NCBI GenBank assembly: GCA_016285885.1
Contig: JAEERP010000007.1
Location: 1 to 64,000 of the forward strand
Source: Paludibacteraceae bacterium
Lineage (GTDB): Bacteria > Bacteroidota > Bacteroidia > Bacteroidales > Paludibacteraceae
Length of the DNA: 64,000 bases
Reading direction: 5' to 3'
Under the pieces are notes generated by a model, which searched no databases, was not told the DNA's origin, and was given only the letters and a program-made list of their open reading frames with translations. The translations under genes and the position numbers were made by a program. Of the stretch, positions 36,685 through 45,633 are shown piece after piece. Position 1 is the first letter of the stretch. Every line of letters starts with the position of its first letter.

Positions 36685-38583
36685 TTAATTATTATACGGG
36701 CGGACTTGCTTCACATAGAGTTGACGAGTTGGCCCGTCCAATTTAAATTCCACATCTACCGCAAACTCCTCATACAAGACATTGAGGCGTAACTTTTCAT
36801 AGAAAAAATCATTGATTATATCCAGTTGCCCCGCCAGCAGATTGATCTCCTCGTCGTTCATGGTCAACTCACCATCCGTCAGGTTGGATTGTGTGATAAT
36901 ATCAATAGGATATTTGTCCGCATACAACTCATCATACCGCTGAGGCACACAGATGAACTGGTCGCAAACGATACCCGGCGACGGCGCCACCACATTTTCA
37001 TTGCCCACCTGCGCATTCACCGTAAAGCCTGGGTAATCTGCCCTATACAGATTCTTTGTCACAGCCACACCATTCACCTGCTCCGAAGGGAAGGCACGAT
37101 GGGCCAAGACTCCCATGAAGACACATCTTTGGTCTATCCGATAATAGCAACGCTCCTTATAGGCCGCATACGACCAGAGGCTCGCCCAAACACGCTTCAC
37201 CGCCCGCTCCATTGTCTTGCTAGAACTGCCAATGACCGCAGACTGCGAGTCATACAAGCCTGCACCTGAGAACCATGCGGCATCCTCCGCATTGGTGGAG
37301 GAACGGAACCGCAACTTCTCGAAAGCGCACCCCTCCACCTGACGGTCGAGCGACTCCACCAAGGAGGAATCCATCGGATAGGAGACGATCACGGCACGTA
37401 TCTTCTTCAACCACTCCGACACCTTTTGGTCCTCCCAAGAAACACCCTCGTCTATGAGCGTGTCGATCAACCCCTGCGCTCCCGAACGAAGCGCATGCTG
37501 CTGGTAAAAATAGAAAGGGATCGCAAAGGCACACTCCGGCACCTTAAACCGAGAGTCCTCCCTGCTGAGTTGGCTGAGGAGGGAGAAATTGCAGGCTTTA
37601 TGCCCTATATAACGATGGGCGTTTCTACCGAGCGAATCGAGATGGACCAACCGATCCACCGACAGGTCATATCCCAACGACAACATTTTCTTGCGCTTCT
37701 TAGCCTGTTTCAATTCCTCTATCTCCTTCAGACGGAACGTGTCCGAGGTCACCTCGAAATGGACCAGTTTGCCATCATAACTACGCAAGAGATCGTTTTG
37801 GAACGCATCCTTCAAGGCCGCCACAGGGATCTTTCGGTTCTGACCCAATATGGACAAATGGCTCAACGGGGTCTGGAACTCCGCCACGATAACACCCGCC
37901 ACCTGCGGCAACACAAGCGGGGAATGTGGCAACACGACCACATCCGTAGGCTCTATCTTCCCCCACATAGAATCAAGGTCCGATACGAAACGCAATCTGC
38001 CGTCACAGCTCTTCGGGCTGACGGCTTGGTAAGACAAGGTGCCATAAACCTCCGACGGAGACAACAAAGGGACCTCTCCCTCCAGCTGCGCGCGCATCTT
38101 CGCGATATGGCCACTACTAAGCATCAACTTCAGGTTCTTCCCCCAACAGGAAGAGCGGGAGACCTCCTTCCATAACAACAGCACCTGATCACGCGTGAGA
38201 ACATCCGCCTCGGAGAACTCCAAAGCGTACACATCCAATGTTTTATAGTAATTCACATTGGCCAACAGATATTTACGATTGGGGTGCTGGGAATAATTGT
38301 ATTCATTGAATTGTGACAAATCCGTGGAAGGATTCAGCTGGTCCACACAAAAGTCGTAGTGGAAGGTGTAGTATTTATTATTCAGGAAATATAGACTATT
38401 CCCCTTTATCACATAGAAGACCTTCACAGCGCTGACTTGACCATATTTCCCCACCAGCGGGAGCCCGGAGAAGGCTTCGAACGCAGATTTATCCTTTATA
38501 TCATACGAATATTTCGCACCTAAAGCACTGATTGCGAACGACAAAGAGAAAACCAATGTCGTCAACAACCTTAAGCATGCCAT
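36685..38583 (-). CDS. Exported PEP-synthase-like protein with rearranged domains
   Basis: The product is 632 residues. The N-terminus is a signal peptide (MACLRLLTT, hydrophobic core, ALGA). The start has a GGAGAAG site before it and is preferred over 38601. After an unrecognised region of about 190 residues comes a PEP-utilizer swivel domain with the phospho-histidine motif TPLSHLSILG (His near residue 242). A PPDK N-terminal ATP-grasp domain follows (RSSTNAEDAAWFSGAG near residue 425). In normal PEP synthase the ATP domain comes first and a pyruvate-binding barrel ends the protein; the barrel is absent. The function outside the cytoplasm is unknown. Confidence 0.75.
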   Translation of the reverse strand: MACLRLLTTLVFSLSFAISALGAKYSYDIKDKSAFEAFSGLPLVGKYGQVSAVKVFYVIKGNSLYFLNNKYYTFHYDFCVDQLNPSTDLSQFNEYNYSQHPNRKYLLANVNYYKTLDVYALEFSEADVLTRDQVLLLWKEVSRSSCWGKNLKLMLSSGHIAKMRAQLEGEVPLLSPSEVYGTLSYQAVSPKSCDGRLRFVSDLDSMWGKIEPTDVVVLPHSPLVLPQVAGVIVAEFQTPLSHLSILGQNRKIPVAALKDAFQNDLLRSYDGKLVHFEVTSDTFRLKEIEELKQAKKRKKMLSLGYDLSVDRLVHLDSLGRNAHRYIGHKACNFSLLSQLSREDSRFKVPECAFAIPFYFYQQHALRSGAQGLIDTLIDEGVSWEDQKVSEWLKKIRAVIVSYPMDSSLVESLDRQVEGCAFEKLRFRSSTNAEDAAWFSGAGLYDSQSAVIGSSSKTMERAVKRVWASLWSYAAYKERCYYRIDQRCVFMGVLAHRAFPSEQVNGVAVTKNLYRADYPGFTVNAQVGNENVVAPSPGIVCDQFICVPQRYDELYADKYPIDIITQSNLTDGELTMNDEEINLLAGQLDIINDFFYEKLRLNVLYEEFAVDVEFKLDGPTRQLYVKQVRPYNN

Positions 38584-38623
38584 GATTCTTCTCCTTTCCA
38601 TATATTCCCTGATTTAATTTTTC

Positions 38624-39163
38624 CTACATGATCAATGCCCCCACCACACCCGAGGCGACGATCAGCCACATCGGATTCACCTTAAAGCAGTAGAGCGCCA
38701 CGAAGGAGGCCACGAAGATGAGCACGGAGAGGTTACGGTCCGGCCATCCGAAGTCGCAGAAGTTCTCCCTGTTCATCAGCAACATGGCCGCCGCCAAGAT
38801 GAGTCCGCCTAAGACAGGACGCAACCCAGACAGCACATATTGCACATACCTGTTCTCCTTGTTCTTCATCAGGAAACGCACCACGAAATACATCATCAGG
38901 AACGACGGAAGGCACAAAGCGATCGTCGCCACCACCGCGCCCGGCAGTCCCGCCACCGCATAGCCCACATAGGTGGCCGTGTTGATGGAGACGGGTCCCG
39001 GCGTCATCTGGGAAATCGCCAGCATATCGGAGAACTCACCGAGCGTAGCCCATGCGTAGTGATCCACCACCTCGAACTGGATTAGGGAGAGCATCGCATA
39101 ACCGCCGCCGAAGCCCAGCATGCCGATCTTAAAGAAGACATAAAACAACCTCAACAGAACCAT
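38624..39163 (-). CDS. chrA: Chromate transporter-type half protein (second of pair)
   Basis: The product is 179 residues, one CHR domain with about six helices and the GFGGGYAMLSLIQ motif. Bacteroidales encode ChrA as two adjacent half-length genes. Proven CHR proteins export chromate, but the substrate here is untested. An upstream GTG at 39169 overlaps the stop of the first half; the ATG, preceded by a GGAGGGGAGG site, is chosen. Confidence 0.87.
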   Translation of the reverse strand: MVLLRLFYVFFKIGMLGFGGGYAMLSLIQFEVVDHYAWATLGEFSDMLAISQMTPGPVSINTATYVGYAVAGLPGAVVATIALCLPSFLMMYFVVRFLMKNKENRYVQYVLSGLRPVLGGLILAAAMLLMNRENFCDFGWPDRNLSVLIFVASFVALYCFKVNPMWLIVASGVVGALIM

Positions 39164-39165
39164 AC

Positions 39166-39717
39166 TCACCTCCCCTCCATTTTCTTACTGAAATATATTC
39201 CATAGAGCAAAGCCGACACGGCCACCACCACGATGATCAGTATCGGAGAGACCTTGAAGAACCCGATCAGAGCAGCGGAAATCAGCGGGATGGGCAACAT
39301 CTTCCACCCCTTGCAATTGTTCCGTATCAGGTTCACGGCCGGCACGAGGATAAGCGCCACCACACAAGGACGGATGCCTCGGAAGATACGCTCGACCAGC
39401 TCGTTATCCTTCACCTCGGCGAAGAACATGGCGATCAACAGGATAGCGATGAACGATGGCAACGCAGCCCCCACGGAAGCACACAACGCGCCACGTTTCC
39501 CCCGCAGCTTATACCCCACATAGAGAGCAGTATTGATGGCGAAGACGCCAGGCAACGTCTGCACCACCGCTATCATGTCCCAAAACTCCTCCTTGCCGAT
39601 ATAGCCCTTCTTCGTCACGATGGAACGCTCCACCATCGCCAACATCGCATAGCCACCGCCCAACGTGAATGCGCCGATCTGCAAGAATATCGTGAACAAA
39701 TCCCTTAATGGTACCAT
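39166..39717 (-). CDS. chrA: Chromate transporter-type half protein (first of pair)
   Basis: The product is 183 residues with the CHR signature FTLGGGYAMLAMVE and MIAVVQTLPG. The frame extends to an ATG at 39738, but that codon lies within the promoter box, so MVPLRDLF at 39717 is the start. Both halves together would form the usual 12-helix transporter. Confidence 0.87.
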   Translation of the reverse strand: MVPLRDLFTIFLQIGAFTLGGGYAMLAMVERSIVTKKGYIGKEEFWDMIAVVQTLPGVFAINTALYVGYKLRGKRGALCASVGAALPSFIAILLIAMFFAEVKDNELVERIFRGIRPCVVALILVPAVNLIRNNCKGWKMLPIPLISAALIGFFKVSPILIIVVVAVSALLYGIYFSKKMEGR

Positions 39718-39735
39718 ATCAGAATCTTTATACCG

Positions 39736-39743
39736 CAAAGTTA
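39736..39743 (-). promoter_or_regulatory. -7 box of the chrA pair
   Basis: TAACTTTG on the minus strand is a perfect -7 box, 18 nt before the chosen chrA start. It decides that start against the upstream ATG. Confidence 0.6.
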
Positions 39744-40070
39744 CAAAAAAACAAGATGCGATACCTTGCCGTACCGCATCTCTTTGGAATCATAAGAACA
39801 AACAATTTTGTTTCAAGCGATTTTTCTGCGACAAATTCCGTAGCGTTTTCATTCGCTTTTTTGGTTCTTTTATACTACTTCTCACAAGTACGAATAACCA
39901 GAGTATTAATCATGAAAAAAAACTTTTAAAGTATCAGTGCTATGTCGGGTTTTTAATAATATCTTTTTATCGATTACAAAAATAGCACGCAGAGAGACAA
40001 CAGAGCAGGAAAATCGAGTCAACACCTACGATATTTGATTCAAAAAGAGTTTTTTGTGGAACATTAATGT
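39744..40070. other. Intergenic region without a gene
   Basis: This stretch between the divergent chrA pair and trmO is AT-rich with several poly-T and poly-A runs. I see no conserved frame, tRNA or strong hairpin. Confidence 0.6.
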
Positions 40071-40078
40071 TAGTTTTG
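40071..40078 (+). promoter_or_regulatory. -7 box of trmO
   Basis: TAGTTTTG fits TAnnTTTG and ends 25 nt before the trmO start codon. TTTG occurs upstream but with non-ideal spacing. Confidence 0.5.
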
Positions 40079-40103
40079 CAGATGAATCAGGGAAAAATGT
40101 CCG

Positions 40104-40787
40104 ATGGAATCGTCAATTTTTAAAATAATCGCCCATATTCACAGCGAGTTCCCGACCAAGTTCGGCATTCCCCGCCAGAGTGGTTTGGTGGAGACTACGC
40201 AGGCAGAAATCGTCTTCGAACCGGAGTACCGTCAGGCGAACGCGCTCCGTGGCTTGGAGGAGTTCTCCCACATTTGGCTCATCTGGGGATTCTCCGAGTG
40301 TATGCGAGAGGATTGGTCGCCAACCGTTCGTCCTCCCCGTCTCGGGGGCAACACGCGCATGGGCGTATTCGCCACCCGCTCGCCCTTCCGCCCCAACGGG
40401 ATAGGGCTCTCCTGCGTGAAGTTGCTACGCATCGAACACGACAAAAGCCGTGGAGACATCCTGCTAGTCGCCGGGGCGGACCTGATGGACGGCACCCCTA
40501 TCTACGACATCAAACCCTACATCCCAGCCGACTGCCACCCCGAGGCGACCAAGGGATTCACCGCACAGAACGCAGACTACCAACTGGAAGTGGAAATGCC
40601 GGAAGAGATGCTGCAACGCCTCCCCGCCGAGAAGCGGGACGCCCTGCGGGATGTCATCGCACAAGACCCCCGTCCCGCCTACCACGACGACGAGGAACGC
40701 ACCTACGGATTCCCCTTCGCCGGCTATGAGGTGAAATTTAAAGTACAAGGGAAAACCGCCACCGTGACGCATATCGAAAAAAATTAA
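40104..40787 (+). CDS. trmO: tRNA (t6A37) N6-methyltransferase TrmO/TsaA
   Basis: The product is 227 residues. TrmO methylates threonylcarbamoyl-adenosine 37 of tRNA-Thr using S-adenosylmethionine, through an unusual single-sheet beta-barrel fold. Motifs seen are FPTKFGIPRQ, EFSHIWLIWGFSE, GVFATRSPFRPNGIGLS and DIKPYIP. The C-terminal extension (about 150-227) is the usual second part. It is a single-gene unit. Confidence 0.92.
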   Translation: MESSIFKIIAHIHSEFPTKFGIPRQSGLVETTQAEIVFEPEYRQANALRGLEEFSHIWLIWGFSECMREDWSPTVRPPRLGGNTRMGVFATRSPFRPNGIGLSCVKLLRIEHDKSRGDILLVAGADLMDGTPIYDIKPYIPADCHPEATKGFTAQNADYQLEVEMPEEMLQRLPAEKRDALRDVIAQDPRPAYHDDEERTYGFPFAGYEVKFKVQGKTATVTHIEKN

Positions 40788-40925
40788 TCCCCCATATTAC
40801 CGTGCCAAACCCTTCCTTCGTCCTCCCACGACGGAATATGCCAATTTGTCCATATTTTCGTCCTAAAAAGTAGACATTTTGTCTGTTTAATGACTGATTG
40901 TCAGTTAGTTAGTTAAAAAATCGAT

Positions 40926-40942
40926 TTGGCACACTTATTGAA
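40926..40942 (+). promoter_or_regulatory. Candidate sigma-54 promoter of hsp20
   Basis: TTGGCAC, five bases, then TTGAA fits the -24/-12 sigma-54 pattern (TGGCAC-N5-TTGCW) except for A in place of C in the -12 element. It is 75 bp before the hsp20 start. A small inverted repeat, ACTGA-TTG-TCAGT (40893-40905), lies just upstream. No TAnnTTTG box is evident in this gap. Confidence 0.5.
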
Positions 40943-41017
40943 CTATCGATGGTGAACCCGCCGATGAAGCGGGGGCAAAAAATGAATTAAATGTTTACTT
41001 AAAAAACGGAGGTTACT

Positions 41018-41491
41018 ATGTTACCATTAGTAAGAAATTCAAGAAAGAACGCCAACTCGGGCAGCTGGCTTCCTTCCATTTTTGAAGACTTCTTCAATGA
41101 TGAATTTATGGGTGTTCCTGCTGTCAAGCAATTCGCCACTCCAGCAGTGAACATCAAGGAATCCGAAAAGGATTACGACATCCAGATCGCTGCACCAGGC
41201 ATGACCAAAGAGGACTTTAAGATCAACATCAACGAGTACAACGAATTGGTCATCTCCTTGGAGAAGAAGGATGAGAAAAAAGACGAGAAGAAAGACGATG
41301 ACAAGAAGAAGGGAACATGGATACGGAGAGAATTCTCCTACGCCTCTTACTCTCAGAGTTTTGTCATCCCTGAGAACGTCGATATCGATCAGATCGCCGC
41401 AAAGATGGAGAATGGCGTGTTGAACATCTCCTTGCCTAAGAAGGAGATCGCCGAGACGGCGCCTGCCACCAAACAGATAGAGATTCAATAA
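41018..41491 (+). CDS. Hsp20 small heat-shock protein
   Basis: The product is 157 residues. An N-terminal arm with FEDFFND precedes the alpha-crystallin domain (about 45-140), with IAAPGMTKEDFKININ and the conserved GVLNISLPK. A lysine/aspartate-rich insertion (KKDEKKDEKKDDDKKK, residues about 88-103) lengthens one loop. The protein is an ATP-independent holdase. It may be sigma-54-dependent (see promoter) and ends at a strong terminator. Confidence 0.93.
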   Translation: MLPLVRNSRKNANSGSWLPSIFEDFFNDEFMGVPAVKQFATPAVNIKESEKDYDIQIAAPGMTKEDFKININEYNELVISLEKKDEKKDEKKDDDKKKGTWIRREFSYASYSQSFVIPENVDIDQIAAKMENGVLNISLPKKEIAETAPATKQIEIQ

Positions 41492-41510
41492 ACCCCTGTC
41501 GGACAGAACA

Positions 41511-41546
41511 AGAGGATTGCTGGATTACCGGCAATCCTCTTTTTTT
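41511..41546 (+). terminator. Terminator of hsp20
   Basis: AGAGGATTGC and GCAATCCTCT form a perfect 10-pair stem with a ten-base loop, followed by a T run. Confidence 0.9.
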
Positions 41547-41592
41547 ATGCCTAGCCGGAACATGTGGGGCGGGACATTTACCACAATTTACA

Positions 41593-41620
41593 GTAGAGAC
41601 GCAAAATCTTGCGTCTCTAC
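41593..41620. repeat. Perfect 12-bp hairpin, dispersed type
   Basis: GTAGAGACGCAA and TTGCGTCTCTAC pair perfectly with loop AATC. No T tract follows, so it is not a standard terminator. Related GAGACGC hairpins are seen at 17114-17135 and 42693-42711. Confidence 0.7.
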
Positions 41621-41717
41621 CATCCTCCTAGGCAATCCATTCCAACAATCACAATCATTCCCATAATCCTTTATGAAGTCCATCCATTTTTTCCCTATCT
41701 TTGCCTAAAAAGCACAA

Positions 41718-42686
41718 ATGGCTGGAAAATTCTTCAACATAAAAAAACTCACTCCGCAGACCCGTCTTGTCATGGGACTCCTCTGCATCTTCATGGGAAC
41801 CTTCACCACGCTCCTCAACGGGGCGGCAGGTAGCCTCTTCCCCTACCTGTTCTTCGCCACTAGCCTCTATATGCTGGTAGGGATTATCACCACACGATGG
41901 GTCAAATACATCACCCTTGCGCTCTACCTAGCGATATTCACCATCCTATGGCGCTTCTCCGACGAAATTCCTCACAAACTGCTTTTCACCATGCCCTGCG
42001 TCACGATACTGCTGGCGGTCACCTATTTCGCCACCAAGCGTCAGCTTCGCCCTCGGGACCGTAGGTTCATGGCGATCCTCAGCCTACCCATCATAGCAAT
42101 AATGGTCGCCACATTCTCCCACCGAATCGTCGAGAAGAGCACCGCCGACCGCATCTACAGCAACGTCGAGAAGACACCGCACAACAAGGTCGGACTACTA
42201 TTGGGAACCTCGAAGTTCCTCAGAAGCGGAATCGACAATGAATATTACGGGAACAGGATCGCAGCCACAATCGCACTCTTTAAGGCGGGTAAGATCGACT
42301 ACGTGATCATCAGCGGAGACAACTCGAGGAAAGAGTACGATGAGCCGACAGACATGAAAAACGACCTGGTAGCGGCGGGCGTTCCTGCGGAGAGGATATA
42401 CCTGGACTATGCGGGGTTCCGCACGTTAGACTCGGTGGTCCGTTGCAAAGAGATCTTCGGACAGAAGAGCATCACAATCATATCGCAACGCTTCCACGAC
42501 GAACGGGCAATCTACCTCGCCCAGCACAATGACATCGAGGCGGTAGGCTTCGCGGCGAAAGACGTGCAGAAGATGTCGGGGCTGAAGACAAAAGCCAGAG
42601 AGTACCTCGCCAGGGTGAAGATGTTCATCGACCTGTCACTCAACAAGCAACCTAAGTTCTTAGGGGAGAAGATAGCAATTCCCTAA
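41718..42686 (+). CDS. DUF218 (SanA/ElyC/YdcF-type) membrane protein
   Basis: The product is 322 residues. Four to five N-terminal helices occupy residues about 17-140. The DUF218 domain follows, with VGLLLGTSK, GKIDYVIISGDNS, the ERIYLDYAGFRTLDSVVR segment and SITIISQRFHDERA. SanA-like proteins influence envelope barrier function and ElyC acts in lipid-carrier metabolism; which applies here is not known. The N-terminal membrane region is longer than in SanA. A TATCTTTG box at 41696-41703 is its likely -7 element. Confidence 0.82.
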   Translation: MAGKFFNIKKLTPQTRLVMGLLCIFMGTFTTLLNGAAGSLFPYLFFATSLYMLVGIITTRWVKYITLALYLAIFTILWRFSDEIPHKLLFTMPCVTILLAVTYFATKRQLRPRDRRFMAILSLPIIAIMVATFSHRIVEKSTADRIYSNVEKTPHNKVGLLLGTSKFLRSGIDNEYYGNRIAATIALFKAGKIDYVIISGDNSRKEYDEPTDMKNDLVAAGVPAERIYLDYAGFRTLDSVVRCKEIFGQKSITIISQRFHDERAIYLAQHNDIEAVGFAAKDVQKMSGLKTKAREYLARVKMFIDLSLNKQPKFLGEKIAIP

Positions 42687-42709
42687 AGGGGAGACGCATC
42701 GCACTTGCG

Positions 42710-43210
42710 TCACCCTTGACAAGGCAATAGTTCGGGAAAGATGACGTACAAATTCAATGCGCAATAGAACAAAGATAAGAGCGCCCAGACGATGTCCATC
42801 TTCCAAGGGATCACCTTGCCAGCCTCGTTCCTACAGACAGAAATCGATAAACACAGTAGCAGGATGGCCGCCACGGCAACGATGGAAATGCCTACCGCAG
42901 CCATGCCATGTCCGAAGGGCCAATGCATGACCATCAAGAGAATACTGTTGAGTTTAATAAACAAGCCTATACCCGACAAGAGGCACAACACACTCGCATA
43001 AAGGATCTTACGGTTTATCTCTTCCGCACATTCCACGTCCCACTCCTCAAATGCCGGCAACCTTTTTGTGAAATTGACCAATGGCACACCGACAAGAAGC
43101 AGCGGCGTGACAAACGTTATGATATTAAATATAATCAGAGGGCAAAAATTATGCCAAGGCACCATCTGTATAAGAAGGAGCACCGTCATGATATGGGGCG
43201 TGTGTTTCAT
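42710..43210 (-). CDS. Unrecognised four-helix membrane protein, end of tra operon
   Basis: The product is 166 residues with four predicted membrane helices (about 5-18, 25-48, 70-95, 96-118, with a further segment at 135-158). A central HWPFGHG motif resembles the HWPG turn of GldL-like proteins but is too short to assign. It begins 27 bp after traN on the same strand, so it is probably cotranscribed with the tra genes. No known Tra family is recognised. Confidence 0.6.
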   Translation of the reverse strand: MKHTPHIMTVLLLIQMVPWHNFCPLIIFNIITFVTPLLLVGVPLVNFTKRLPAFEEWDVECAEEINRKILYASVLCLLSGIGLFIKLNSILLMVMHWPFGHGMAAVGISIVAVAAILLLCLSISVCRNEAGKVIPWKMDIVWALLSLFYCALNLYVIFPELLPCQG

Positions 43211-43237
43211 GATATTTGAGTGTGAAATTTATATTTT

Positions 43238-44362
43238 CTATTTCAATACCTTAGCGGAAAGCAGGTCACGGTTGGTGATGATGAACTGCAGGTGACGGCC
43301 ACCATTCTTCTCGAAGATCTCAAAGAAGAGATTATGCTTGTCGGGTATTGTGAAGCGTTTGAAGAAGAAAACCGTATGATAGGTGCTATTCGCAGGGATA
43401 AAATGTTTCTTCTCGTTCTGCACATACTCGAAAAGAGGCGTGATATCGTCAATCTGCATCGTCTGTTTCTTCAGATTCTTGCGGTTGGTGATATAACACT
43501 TGATAAAGTCTATGTCATAATCGATTTGAGAGTTGTTCGAGATGGCGAGATAAAACATGGAGACATCATCCTTGATGTAAATACTCTGGAGAGCGAAGGT
43601 CATCTTGCCCTCCATGATTCCGCGGTTGAGTTGCGAACCCTTTGAGATCACCAACTCGCCCAGATTCTGCATATCCGTCTCATTAACATTGATGACAGAG
43701 AAGACAGCTCCCTTCTTATCCGCATCGTCCACCGAGAAGTTCAAGACCTGTGGCACCTCCACATAGACAACATTGAACGTATAGATGTTCTTATCTTCCG
43801 TCACAACCGTAAGAGACGTCTCCTTGAAGAGATTCGTGTCATAAGGGTAGCACTTCGCCATCACCATATTGTCGGTGTTCGGCACATGATCCACAATGGC
43901 CGAGTCGCATCCCACACTCAGGTCCACCACCTTCTGCGGGAACGTGATGTGCGATGTCCGATCGTCCGACAACTCAACCCGCAAAGGCTTTATCACATCC
44001 TCCACACGGATAGTGTTCCCATTCACGTTAACAGCCATGACCGACGGGTTTTGCTCATAATGGAGATGGAAAGTGTGGACCTCACCGTCCTTCGTGATGA
44101 AAGTGGCATGCGTCTCCACGAATCGCGGAATACGACTTCTAACCCTTGCGATGGAAGGGATGGATGTGCGTTCTATTTGGATATCGTTTGTGCCATGATC
44201 AATGTTGCTCACATCGCTCTTAAACTTAAGATATACCCATTTCACATCAGACACCCCCAATTCAATCACATCAAATCCTTTAATTCGATCCTGTCCAAAA
44301 GATACCGGTATAAGAATGAATGAAAACAATATGCACAATAAAAGTTTCACCTTACATCCCAT
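43238..44362 (-). CDS. traN: Conjugative transposon protein TraN (VirB9-like)
   Basis: The product is 374 residues with a signal peptide ending VSFGQD. It matches the DUF4138/TraN family of Bacteroidales conjugative elements, outer-membrane core proteins of the type IV secretion channel. Visible family segments are YLKFKSDV, then NVVYVEVPQVLNFSV in the middle and ISNNSQIDYDIDFIKCYI. The frame extends to a TTG at 44371; the ATG three codons later is used. It is 117 bp after traM, the largest gap in the operon. Confidence 0.85.
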   Translation of the reverse strand: MGCKVKLLLCILFSFILIPVSFGQDRIKGFDVIELGVSDVKWVYLKFKSDVSNIDHGTNDIQIERTSIPSIARVRSRIPRFVETHATFITKDGEVHTFHLHYEQNPSVMAVNVNGNTIRVEDVIKPLRVELSDDRTSHITFPQKVVDLSVGCDSAIVDHVPNTDNMVMAKCYPYDTNLFKETSLTVVTEDKNIYTFNVVYVEVPQVLNFSVDDADKKGAVFSVINVNETDMQNLGELVISKGSQLNRGIMEGKMTFALQSIYIKDDVSMFYLAISNNSQIDYDIDFIKCYITNRKNLKKQTMQIDDITPLFEYVQNEKKHFIPANSTYHTVFFFKRFTIPDKHNLFFEIFEKNGGRHLQFIITNRDLLSAKVLK

Positions 44363-44479
44363 AAAAGACAACTCTTTATCTATCAGAAAATTACATTATA
44401 CATAAATTTATTCTCACCATCATAGGCACGCCACAAGACATCCATGATATAATAGACGCAAAATTAGGCAAAAAAACAA

Positions 44480-45625
44480 TTATTCCAGCTTGATGAATAT
44501 CTTATAATTAGCGGGCAAATCCACACTTTTCCTACGTTGCGCCTTCTCCAAGACCGTCTTTGTCCCATCAATGATCGTGTTTGTAACCTTGGTGACCATA
44601 TTACCCCCCGAGAAATGTTGATTGCTCTCTGAGATAGCACCCCTACCCGACTCTTTCGCCACATCATTGACCAATTGCTCACCCGTATACAAACCCCTCA
44701 TACCATCTTGGTCGTATATGGCTCCCCTAAAAGGATAGAGATCACCATTGAACTTAATGCTCTCCGTCGTTATCATCACGCGGTTTTCGCTGAAAACGAC
44801 AGAACCAATCAGGTTCGTGCTGGCGGGGATGGTCGTTCCATTTATCGTCACAGGTTCCAAGAGGCGAATGTACACCTGGCTCGAAGAGTGGACATTTTTC
44901 TGCTCGCCATGAATCACAGCCTGAATGCTCCCTTTTTTTCTAACATTCTTCACATTGATGTCGTCCCTATTAAAGGTCTTTTCTCCCTGAGGCGCATGCT
45001 CATTCGAATTCTCTTTCTCAACTACCGCATTAGGTTTAGGCATAGGCTTCACGTACAATCCCAACAACACTGAATCTGCGTGAGTGTCCAAATGATTACT
45101 GACCCTTCGTCTCGCATCATCCATTCTCGACTTCCGAATAGCTGCATCTATCGAATCCAACTTGTTTGAGCCCTTCGTCCGGGCAGAAGAGAGCGCTCCC
45201 GCAGAGCCTGACGACTCCTTAGGGGTTGGAGCCAGATCCTGAGGGGAATCAGCAGCCACTTCATCCTCTATTTTGGACAACAACTCATCCACGTCGACCT
45301 GTTTCGACTTCTCCTCCCTAGGCGCATTCAAGGAATTCAGCATATCGAAGGAAGAGTTCTGCGCCAATTGCTGGTTCTTCTCCATACTCACGCGCGACTG
45401 TTCCTTCCTGACCGCCTCGAACTTACCCTCCGAAGCATAGAGATCGTCAGGGTCCGGCAGATTCGTGTTGAGACCAGCGGACGATTCGTCAACCGACACG
45501 AGCGGATCGTCCTCTCCACCGCCACCTAGGATGAAGAACAAAGCTATTACCGTTAAGAAAACAAAGATGCCACCCACCTGAAGCAGGTTCCTTTGCTTAT
45601 CAATTTTACTTTTAGGTTCTGCCAT
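44480..45625 (-). CDS. traM: Conjugative transposon protein TraM (VirB10-like)
   Basis: The product is 381 residues. An N-terminal helix (about 17-36) is followed by a long low-complexity periplasmic stretch (about 40-220). The C-terminal TraM domain shows VYIRLLEPVTINGTTIPAST, GSVVFSENRVMI and DQDGMRGLYTGE. TraM bridges the inner and outer membranes in the type IV channel. It is 8 bp after the TraL-like gene. Confidence 0.88.
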   Translation of the reverse strand: MAEPKSKIDKQRNLLQVGGIFVFLTVIALFFILGGGGEDDPLVSVDESSAGLNTNLPDPDDLYASEGKFEAVRKEQSRVSMEKNQQLAQNSSFDMLNSLNAPREEKSKQVDVDELLSKIEDEVAADSPQDLAPTPKESSGSAGALSSARTKGSNKLDSIDAAIRKSRMDDARRRVSNHLDTHADSVLLGLYVKPMPKPNAVVEKENSNEHAPQGEKTFNRDDINVKNVRKKGSIQAVIHGEQKNVHSSSQVYIRLLEPVTINGTTIPASTNLIGSVVFSENRVMITTESIKFNGDLYPFRGAIYDQDGMRGLYTGEQLVNDVAKESGRGAISESNQHFSGGNMVTKVTNTIIDGTKTVLEKAQRRKSVDLPANYKIFIKLE

Positions 45626-45633
45626 AACAAATC

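Noticed and set aside
41593..41620. A terminator
   Set aside because: The stem is perfect but no T run follows, and hsp20 already has a terminator at 41511-41546.
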